Below are positions 55,954 through 64,000 of a DNA stretch of 64,000 nt, piece by piece. Numbering within the stretch: the first letter of the stretch is position 1; each line of letters starts with the position of its first letter. The position numbers were made by a program, and so were the translations under genes. Origin of the DNA: Hypericum androsaemum (taxonomy: Eukaryota > Streptophyta > Magnoliopsida > Malpighiales > Hypericaceae). The stretch covers positions 4,084,707 through 4,148,706 of the forward strand of contig OZ023182.1 in assembly GCA_963995505.1 (NCBI GenBank), read 5' to 3'. The notes beneath the pieces were generated by a model. It worked only from the letters and a program-made list of their open reading frames with translations, was not told the origin of the DNA and made no database searches.

Positions 55954-57240
55954 ATGAAAAGGCCCAGAAAGGAGGCCAACCGAGACGAAGACTTCGTCGA
56001 AGCCACCGCCCCCAAGAAGAAGAAGAAGGACATGAAGGGAATCCTCACATCCCTTATACTCCTCGAGGAGCAGGAAGACAGGGCCTCTAATGAGGAAAGA
56101 CTGTTGCTTGAGACCAACCGCAAGAAACCCACCAAGGCCATGGCTGCACTTTTGGAGAAACAGGGGAATGGGACCCAAAGTCGGCGACTTTGGGTTAAGG
56201 ACAGGGACAGCGTCTGGTGGGACCAGTGCAATTGTCCGGATTATCCTGACGAGGAGTTCAAGAGGGCGTTTCGGACGAGCAAGGCTACTTTTGATTCGAT
56301 TTGCGACGAGCTTAACTCTGCTGTGGCCAAGGAAGATACCACCTTGAGGACTGCTGTCCCTGTGAGGCAGAGGGTGGCTGTTTGTCTGTGGAGGTTGGCT
56401 ACCGGTGAGCCGCTCCGGATGGTTTCGAAGAGGTTCGGGCTCGGGATTTCTACTTGTCATAAGTTGGTGCTCGAGGTGTGTTCCGCGATTAAGAACGTGT
56501 TGATGCCTAAGTACTTGCAGTGGCCTGATGAGGATGGTGTTAGGAGGATCGAGGATGAGTATGAGTCTGTTTCGGGGATTCCTAATGTCGTCGGGTCGGT
56601 TTATACTACGCACATTCCGATTATTGCTCCGAAGATTAGTGTCACGGCCTACTTTAACAAGAGGCACACTGAGAGGAATCAGAAGACTTGCTATTCGATT
56701 ACCCTTCAGGGCGTGGTTGATCCGAAAGGGGTGTTTACGGATGTGTGCATTGGGTGGCCGGGGTCAATGCCTGATGATCAGGTGTTGGAGAAGTCCGCGC
56801 TGTTCCAGAGAGCTAGTGGAGGGCTTTTGGAGGGTGTTTGGATTGTTGGGAGCTCTGGTTACCCCCTGACAGATTGGGTTTTGGTGCCTTATAATCAGCA
56901 GAATTTGACTTGGACGCAGCACGCGTTTAACGAGAAGATCGAGGAGGTTCAGAAGACGGCCAAGGATGCATTTGCGAGGTTGAAAGGAAGGTGGAGTTGC
57001 TTGCAGAAGAGGACTGAGGTAAAACTGCAGGACTTGCCTGTGGTTCTTGGGGCATGTTGTGTTTTGCATAACATTTGTGAGTTGCAAGGCGATGAGATTG
57101 AGCCCGAGTTGAAACTCGAGCTCATGGATGTTGAGATGGTCCCTGAGACCCCCTTAAGATCACAAAGCTCCATGAAGGCTAGAGATGCAATCGCTCATAA
57201 TCTCTTGCACCATTGCCGCGCGGGCACCGGATTTCTGTAA
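55954..57240 (+). CDS. ALP1/HARBI1-like domesticated PIF/Harbinger transposase
   Basis: Intronless, 428 aa. A Lys-rich N-terminus (KKKKK at 21-25, likely nuclear signal) is followed by a HARBI1-type helix-turn-helix region (about 137-178, VRQRVAVCLWRLATGEPLRM) and a DDE_4 nuclease fold (about 210-400). The PIF catalytic triad is eroded: the first Asp position is Tyr217 (GSVYTTHI where active enzymes have IDGTH), an Asp remains at 274/275 (SMPDDQV), and the Glu position is Lys337 (KTAKDAFARLKGRW). It should therefore be nuclease-dead. It has no TIR or TSD around it. Arabidopsis ALP1 is a PRC2-associated protein of this family; the closest relative I recall is AT5G12010. The start at 55954 is the first ATG in frame and gives a family-like N-terminus. 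The ORF is undamaged. Confidence 0.93.
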   Translation: MKRPRKEANRDEDFVEATAPKKKKKDMKGILTSLILLEEQEDRASNEERLLLETNRKKPTKAMAALLEKQGNGTQSRRLWVKDRDSVWWDQCNCPDYPDEEFKRAFRTSKATFDSICDELNSAVAKEDTTLRTAVPVRQRVAVCLWRLATGEPLRMVSKRFGLGISTCHKLVLEVCSAIKNVLMPKYLQWPDEDGVRRIEDEYESVSGIPNVVGSVYTTHIPIIAPKISVTAYFNKRHTERNQKTCYSITLQGVVDPKGVFTDVCIGWPGSMPDDQVLEKSALFQRASGGLLEGVWIVGSSGYPLTDWVLVPYNQQNLTWTQHAFNEKIEEVQKTAKDAFARLKGRWSCLQKRTEVKLQDLPVVLGACCVLHNICELQGDEIEPELKLELMDVEMVPETPLRSQSSMKARDAIAHNLLHHCRAGTGFL

Positions 57241-59089
57241 CCGAAACGGTTCTACGATACATCACTGCAGGGCATGCTTATTTCGATTATTTATCGTTGT
57301 TTGATCTAGATCGATACAGTTTGCAGATTCAAGCTATGCATATAGGTGTTAAGAGATATGTTGTAACCAAGATTTCATAATTGAAATTCAAATGAATGAT
57401 TGAATAGAAACTGCACAGGATTCTTTCAGTGGGACTGATGCTACGAGTTTTATCTTCTCTTTTTTGCCATTTAACTCAGCAGTTATGTTCTCTGCATCGG
57501 TCCGACGGTGGAGCGGCTTCGATGGTCGTCCCATGGCATAGATTAAATTCGAAATATCTGATGAAACTTGGAATAAATTCATCACCATTTCATCTACGAA
57601 GCTTAGTGGGAGAATTGCATGAGCTTAGCTAGAAGCAAATGAGAAAACATGTTAATGGGTCTGGGCCCAAACGGGTTTGAACATTACCACGACCCATCCA
57701 CGGAATAGTTCAATCGGAAACAGGTAAAGGGCCAGCCTAGGCCTCAGAAGAACAGCAAAACATAACCGTCCATTAGTTGTTTTTTTGTTGGTAAAATTTC
57801 TTTATTAATATATATAATAGTATATAGTAGTATTTACATTTACACCCTACCCCTAAAATGTTCCCCCTATTTTTTTTTGAGTGGATCACCTCTCCCTATG
57901 ATAGCATGGGTTACGGCCGAGAACTCATTAAAAACTATATCATGAACTCACCGTTAGTTTTTACAATAGGTAAGAAAATGGAAAACCGTACCACCTGGTA
58001 CATTTACACTTCTTTAGAAATTCCTAGGTGTACAACGATATGCTCATTCCAATTCTATATATAAACATAACCGCCCATTACTCGAACATTTGTCACGACT
58101 CCATTTGTTCACATGAAACCTAACCAAATCACAAACTCGTGTTCATCGTTTGGTATCTAATAATGCTATATATCTATCACAAAATAAAGAGTTAGTCTTC
58201 TACTGTATTTTAACGTCGAGTACTAACAAATTTTATTTAAATGATTATCTTAATAATTATTTTTAGGAAAAGCAGATCTAGTAGTGGCTACAACCAAAAT
58301 CTGTACAGCTGTTTAGGACAGGTCTTGTCTGCCTTCTTCTTCGATGTACTTGTGCAAAAAAAGCGACATGGAAGTGTAGGGACGGATCCGAAATGTGAGC
58401 GACAAATATTAAAAGAATACTAATTAATGTGTGTCACAATCTATTCCCATTGCAAGTTCCCTCTTTTTTGGTCTAGCAAGTGGGAGAACTATCCCTTTCT
58501 ATTGTCCAAAGAAGCAATGTTGGACACTTTTAGCTAGTAAACAAAAAAAAATACATGTGGTTTCGAGGTAAATTTTGGAAAATAATGTGAACATAAGTCA
58601 AATTGGAAAATAGAAAAATAACCATGCATGTTAGCGAGAAGAGAGAAAAGTGACATGTCGCAAACATGATATTCAATATGCACACACACCGGAAAAAAAA
58701 CCATAGTTATCAATTTATCACACAAAAATATTAATTTGAAAAACTTTTGTAGAAAAGAAAAACAAAAAACACGCGGTATTCAAAAATTGTCAAATTACAT
58801 AGTTCCAAAGTGAACTTCTCCCAAAACTATATGATCCAACTATTGAATTAGAACATTGCAAAGAAAACATATATATTCTTTAACTAAGTAAACCTTTTTT
58901 CCACACAAAAAAACTACTACTAAGAAAAACCTTTTAATATAAAACCCATCAACCCGATAGTATTTGGACTCTAGTGTTACCATGAATATTATAGCATCCA
59001 GCAGAGGTCCAACTAAAAAATAGACTAATCTGTCAACATCAGATGAAGCAAATCCAAATTCTCAAAAAAAAAAAAGCAAATCCAGAGCA
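57241..59089. other. Downstream intergenic DNA
   Basis: AT-rich. The stretch 57780-58070 begins with a T-run and GTAAAATTTCTTTATTAAT, a pattern like the reversed 3' end of the LINE at 61608, but no TSD is found. No gene is seen. Confidence 0.45.
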
Positions 59090-59098
59090 AAACTAAAA

Positions 59099-60601
59099 GG
59101 AAAAAAATCCACTTTAGTACCCTATAGTATAGCTCAAAATTATTTTAGTACTCCGTGGTAAAAAACTGACCAATCGAGTCATACTTATTCTAATTAACAT
59201 CACTTAGGTTCACGGACAGCTGCCCGAACTTGTCCGAACCGAGCTGGTTGAAACGACATCGTTTTAGTAACGACGTGGCACGCCACGTTAGATTTTCTAG
59301 CTTATTTGTTAACATGACATGGCAAGTGGAAAATATCAAAATAATCACTAATATTTTTAAAAATTCCTTCGTTTACCCCTCTCATCCTCTCCATCTTCCC
59401 TTATCTCCTTCCCTCGTCTCCCTCCTCCTCCTCTCTCTGAACAAAATCGAATAAGCACAAGCCAGACAAGCTCAAACCCCCAAATTTAACTCATAAACAT
59501 GATAGTTTAGAAATGAAAACTCAAGGACAAGCTCAAAACCGCGACTTTAGTTCATAAACATGAATTTTCAACAACATTCACGAAGACCTAGTTCACGAAT
59601 ATGTAAGAGGGAGGAGCTCCCAAATCACAAAAATCCATATACAGCAGCAAAGAAAAATAAAAGATTCTTAAACTGAACATCGATCTGCTTGGTCAGCTAG
59701 CACTCGTAGTTGGTTATAGCGGCGGTTACTCTTGGACTCTTCCTCGGCGAGAAGCGGCTGACGGTGGTCGTGGTGCGGCAGAGAAGGATTTGATCCCCCC
59801 TCGACAGCCTCGGTTTAGTCTCCCCGACCAACCCCGGTCCGATATCCTCCCCCACCGACTCTGATACTGTCCCCGCCACCATTAACTCTCCACCTCCATT
59901 GTCCCCAGTCCAGTCCCCGCCACTAGCAGCCAAGAGTAGCGAACCAGCACCTGCCACTACCAGGAGGCGTTCCAAGGAGAAGAAGACTAACAAAGCCAAA
60001 GCTGCGGTGGCGACCGGTGGTCTTGTCGCGTATGACGGCGGTCTAGAGAACATCGCCGAAGTGGGAGAAGTAGTCCTTGAGCCTGTCTTGTCGGTCTCCC
60101 AAGAAATCCCTCTTATGAACAGCTTCCCCTGATCCCTTCTGAAGCAGTTAGGGTTTCGATATTAGTGGTTTTGGGGCGAAAAGAAAAATAAAGCGATAGC
60201 CACTGAGAAGAATAATTGGTTTGATTAATTGGTATGAGTTTTGGTGTCGGGATTATGTGATGTTCTTAGTTTTAGTTTTGTGGGAAATGGAAGAGAGAGG
60301 ATGGTGGTTGGGTTGGGGAAGAAGATTGGAGGAAGGAGAAGGGGTAAACAAAGGGATTTTTAAAAATATTAGTGATTATTTTGATATTTTCTACCTTGCC
60401 ATGTCATGTTAACAAATAAGCTAGAAAACTTGACATGGCATGTGTCGTTTCAACCAGCTCGGTTCGGGCAAGTTCGGGCAGCTGCAAGTGGACTTAAGTG
60501 ATGTTAATTGGAATAAATATGACTCGATTTGTCAGTTTTTTACCACATGGTACTAAAGTAATTTTGAGCTATACCACAGAGTACTAAAGTGGACTTTTCC
60601 C
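59099..60601. mobile_element. Pack-MULE-like element 3
   Basis: A perfect 9-bp target duplication AAACTAAAA (59090-59098 and 60602-60610). Terminal inverted repeats of about 300 bp: left GGAAAAAAATCCACTTTAGT, right end reversed GGGAAAAGTCCACTTTAGT, continuing through AAAACTGACCAATCGAGTCA-type sequence and GAACCGAGCTGGTTGAAACG on both sides. There is no transposase. The interior (about 59690-60140) is GC-rich with coding-like composition. Confidence 0.87.
59697..60132. other. Unidentified coding-like insert of MULE 3
   Basis: The plus frame (59899-60132) reads a Pro/Ser/Thr-rich segment, a basic RRRSKEKKTNKAK motif, and an end LMNSFP-stop. The minus frame (59697-60053) opens a 118-codon ORF through the same DNA. 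GC content is well above the flanks. I recognise neither product and cannot decide the true strand; it is likely a captured exon. Confidence 0.3.
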
Positions 60602-60610
60602 AAACTAAAA

Positions 60611-61355
60611 TTAAGCAAATCAGAATTGAACAAGTATACCAGATCAAAAAATAATTTCACAAATATAGTATTACTTGCACTCAAAAAGTATGGTATGCAT
60701 TACTTTTATTAGTGTCACTCACCATTTGCTTCCAACCTGGAAAAACAATGAATCATGGCCCACTACTCTTTTTCCTTCCATTTTCTTCTTCTAATTTTTG
60801 TTTCAGCTTTTGTCCTATCTGGTACATTGCTATTATCAGGAAGTATCTTTTTTCCTATGTTCGTAATCGGTACCTGAGAGTTTGCGGTAGATGCGTTCAC
60901 TTTTTTTAAGCTATGGTTTTTTCGATTGAACACTCGGTTCGTGTAACAGGTGTGCCTCTTTCAATATTTCTTATCTAAAGATGTTTCTTATAATGATATT
61001 TTTTTATTCATAAGTGGCTTACTATAAGGACCAAACTCCCATCAATAATTTTTCTTCAGTTTGTAACAACAAAAAATAGAGAATGGCAGCATGTAATAAA
61101 ACTTTCAAAAGGATAACGGAAGTGCTTTTTTTTTTCTGACGAGTCAAGTATGTAAAATGGAAGATGTGAGAAAGAAAGAGAAATGTGCATTTGTAAGTAT
61201 CGTCGTATATTAACCAATTAAAAGCTGCCACGTCATTGTTAGGGAGGAAATGGGCGAGTGTTTGCTCTTTTACACCGAATCATGCGTGGTCTAATTATTA
61301 TAAGTTATCCTTTAAGAAAAAATATATATTATAAGGTACAAATCACACCTCACTC
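60611..61355. other. Intergenic DNA
   Basis: AT-rich. No gene or repeat boundary seen. Confidence 0.45.
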
Positions 61356-61363
61356 AAGTCAAG

Positions 61364-62265
61364 TAGGATGGCAATTAGACTCTTATTCTGACAGTCTACC
61401 CTGATCCAAATTCGAAGGGTCCAAAATCTGTTGACTTTGACCGGGTCTAGATTCTGATCGTGTCCGAATCCTGATATTTTAAAAAGATAAGAGTATGAAT
61501 ATGGATCTATAGGATCCTGCCATGATCCTACTCAAAAATTTTAAATTAATATTAAAATAATATATATGTATATTAATTTTTACATATAATACCAAATTCT
61601 CAATTTTTTTGGTAGATAAATATTTTTTATTAAAACAAAAGTTCAAAACAGAGCAACCGCAAAAAGTAAGACAAGATACAGGGGCCCGATATTTACATCA
61701 GTTACAACCCCACCCCGACCAAAACGTTCTCTCAACCTCAAGAGGTGAAAAAGAGGGACATATAAATCCTTGTATGCAATCAAAAAAGTGAGCAGCGATT
61801 GATTGTGAATGATCGAGGCATTCGTCCAAAGGATCCACTCTTGGGCATGAAAGAGCAGAGAATGGAGGAGAAACTCATTATCACATCTCTCCTCATTGAA
61901 GATAATACCATTACGAAGCCACAGACCCCAAGTAATATCAGTAAAAATTACTAACCAAATTCTCAATTTTAACTTACCCAACTTTAACTTGTTTGATTTC
62001 TTTGTATTGATTTCTTTAATAAATGAAAATATTCCATTGCTATTTGAAAACTATCAAAAGATAATTTAATTTTTAAAAATTAAATATTAAAAAAAATACA
62101 GACCCGCGGGTCGAACTGATCCTGCCCAATTTTTTAGGACCCAGATCCTGCTCGAATTCTTATTTTTAAAGAGGATAAGGGTAAGGATCTGGATCCATCA
62201 TTTAAAAAGAGGATAAAAATTTGGGTTTTATAAATACTATTCGAATCCTTCTCATTGCCATCCTA
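61364..62265. mobile_element. Non-autonomous hAT element
   Basis: A perfect 8-bp target duplication AAGTCAAG (61356-61363 and 62266-62273) with terminal inverted repeats TAGGATGGCAAT and ATTGCCATCCTA. The GGATGGCAAT terminus is typical of plant hAT MITEs. Subterminal sequence contains inverted GATCCTG-type words. There is no transposase. It contains a LINE insertion at 61608-61952; without it the element is about 540 bp. Confidence 0.88.
61608..61952 (-). mobile_element. 5'-truncated L1-type LINE inside the hAT element
   Basis: A 17-bp perfect target duplication ACCAAATTCTCAATTTT (61591-61607 and 61953-61969). The left end is T-rich (tail on the minus strand). The minus frame reads IFTDITWGLWLRNGIIFNEE, typical of the C-terminal zinc-binding region after the reverse transcriptase of plant L1 elements. 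Only the last 345 bp are present. Confidence 0.83.
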
Positions 62266-62273
62266 AAGTCAAG

Positions 62274-62998
62274 ACAAGGTTACTCCCATTTTAGGCACTT
62301 TTACTGGTTCACAGCTAGATTTGACCACAGATCTTAATTGGGTCATCTCTTTATTAGCATTGCAACATTTTTTCAATAATTATCAGCTATTCAAATATTC
62401 ATTGAACAAATTTTCTTATTAAATCTTAACGTTGCGATCTATTTTCATATTAAACTTAAGACTCCTGATTAAGTTAGAATCTCATCTCAATTGATCGTAG
62501 TTGTATTAGTTTAATTTAGTACTATAACCTTCACTGAGAGCTTTTTAGCAATTTAAGCACTTGGTACAATTAATTATAAAGTTTTTATTTTGAAACGAGG
62601 GAATTAAGTAGAATTTGAGAAGTCTTATGTGTTGGTATTACTCCAGAACAATCACATCAATACTAAAAACAATAGTCCTTTCTTATAGGACATTCCATAA
62701 ATGATAAATATGCATGGTCTCAAATTAAAGATTTCCATTTTAAAAAATATAAATCTTAGCTAAGACAATACAAAATAGAACACACGGGAAAGGCCAACTC
62801 ACACTAGCAGCAGTGATGCCTACGATTTTTTATACTACATGTATGTGAACATATCTCCTTAGTCGACTGATGTAGTTAGAATTATTAAAAATTAGTAAAA
62901 TTTTCTCAACAAATATTTAATATTATTATATTTTCGAATGTTCGATTTTCACACTTTTTTGTTAACTAGAATTACTCTTTTCACCGGTTAATCTAAGT
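62274..62998. other. AT-rich spacer
   Basis: I see no gene or repeat structure. Confidence 0.45.
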
Positions 62999-62999
62999 A

Positions 63000-63960
63000 T
63001 GCAAGAGAACTTCCACAACCCATTGTTGGAAGAGAAGAGTAGGAGTATGCTCACGATCACACTTCGGGCTAAGTGTGTAAAACGTCATCTTCAAGGTAGG
63101 AACTTCAGATGCAATCCTGGACAAGGACACATCAAACTGTGTGCCCTTATACTCTTATTACCCGCCTATATGCTGCAGGCCTCCGTGGGTAAGAGAGTTC
63201 CCAAGGTACAACACTCAATCACGTGTACAAAAGGAAACTCTTTCGTACACCTTGCGAACCTTCCGTAGCCTTAGAACTCCGACACTTATGATTATGAGAA
63301 ATGCTATCCAAAGGGAGAAGTAGAGAGCTCTGGAGAGATTGAGAACTCAGGTGATTTGGAATGAAGGAGGATGACTCCTTTAATAGGCAGCCTGAGACCT
63401 CCAACCTTCAAATCTGAAATAAATGGCAGCCATGAATACCCCTCATAACTTTGCTATTACAAGAGCCATGATTACCCCTCATTTACTTGGCTGTTACCTT
63501 CGAATTCAAATCCCACATTTTTGAATTCAAAGAGACACCTTCTGGAAGGAAAAGAAGGATCTGGATGATGAGCTTGTCCAAGCTCAAGCCCAACAGTCTT
63601 GGAGCCCAAAATCACTTCAACAGATCTAGCCCAGCTCTAAAAAGATAAGACCCTGGAAACTGGAATAATTTCTATAATTCTGTAACCCGCACCCGAGCCC
63701 AGAACAGGGCAGGACGGGCAGGGCGTGCGTGCATGTTGAGTCGAGCTGGCCGATCGGACGACGCGAGAAACTTTTCCCTCTACCAGCTTACCCATGCTAG
63801 ACTTCTAGTCCCTTATAAACTTATCTCAGCATAGTGTGCTAACCAATGTGGGATTGTACTTATTTCTATTATAACCATACCACTTTAAAGCCAATTTTTA
63901 TTTACCCCGAGAATTGATTTTTTGCAAGTGTTATATATCGTTACGAAGCATTATCAACAA
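63000..63960 (-). repeat. Possible LTR remnant at the window edge
   Basis: On the minus strand this region has the look of a copia LTR: TGTTGATAATGC near 63963, a CCCACATTGGTTAGCAC motif, a TATTAAAGGAGTC TATA-like element near 63380, a CT-rich leader, and an end near ...CTTCCAACAA at 63030. No partner LTR, PBS or coding region is visible, so this is tentative. Confidence 0.28.
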
Positions 63961-64000
63961 GTTTCGTATTGATCTCACAAATACCCAAAACTAATTGGTG

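Noticed and set aside
55951..56667. 238-codon antisense ORF over the ALP1-like gene
   Set aside because: It is a shadow of the GC-rich plus-strand coding sequence with no domain of its own.
63000..63323. Short ORFs as a secreted peptide gene
   Set aside because: The region looks like the leader of a reversed LTR remnant; no signal peptide or family match is convincing.

Overview
The window is nuclear DNA of a flowering plant, most likely a eudicot. It has split genes with GT-AG introns, two MIR156 hairpins, a telo-box promoter, and a dense load of plant transposons: copia, chromovirus gypsy, Cassandra, TRIM, SINE, LINE, MULE and hAT. I cannot name the species.

Only two protein genes look intact. 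One is an 8-exon receptor-like cytoplasmic kinase with an N-terminal USP domain (33764-36424, minus; exons sum to 2043 bp, 680 aa). The other is an intronless ALP1/HARBI1-like domesticated PIF/Harbinger transposase (55954-57240, plus, 428 aa). The other genes of clear function are two MIR156 foldbacks of the MIR156e/f type, at 13752-13841 and 24400-24489. MIR156, the USP kinase and the ALP1-like gene resemble a neighbourhood I recall from Arabidopsis chromosome 5, so this looks like a conserved microsyntenic block inflated by transposons.

Layout. 1-6350: two decayed minus-strand eIF4A copies, a G-rich minisatellite and a MITE. 6355-15290 (segment A) and 17740-30935 (segment B): a direct segmental duplication, each copy carrying one MIR156 gene. 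Each copy serves as the empty-site control for insertions in the other. A gained two 0.9-kb LINE-like elements, a Pack-MULE with a Pro-X carboxypeptidase fragment, a Cassandra solo LTR and two SINEs. B gained a MITE, a TRIM cluster, a MULE and a copia element whose integrated left end carries 159 bp of its own 3' internal sequence. 15300-17740: spacer with an LTR remnant, a gene fragment split by a tiny LINE, and a G-rich minisatellite. 31000-33700: repeats. 33764-36424: kinase. 38640-55675: a nest of three elements, in which a TIR element carrying a rubber-elongation-factor/SRPP-like fragment was entered by a minus-strand copia (TSD AGGCA), whose LTR was then entered by a 10-kb chromovirus (TSD GATGC). 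55954-57240: ALP1-like gene. 57240-64000: a third MULE, a hAT element with a nested LINE, and a possible LTR remnant.

miR156 represses SPL transcription factors and controls juvenile-to-adult phase change. The two foldbacks are identical by eye while their flanks have diverged and taken independent insertions, which suggests both hairpins are maintained. Boundaries with perfect TSDs are firm; family names, dates and captured-gene identities rest on recognition by eye.
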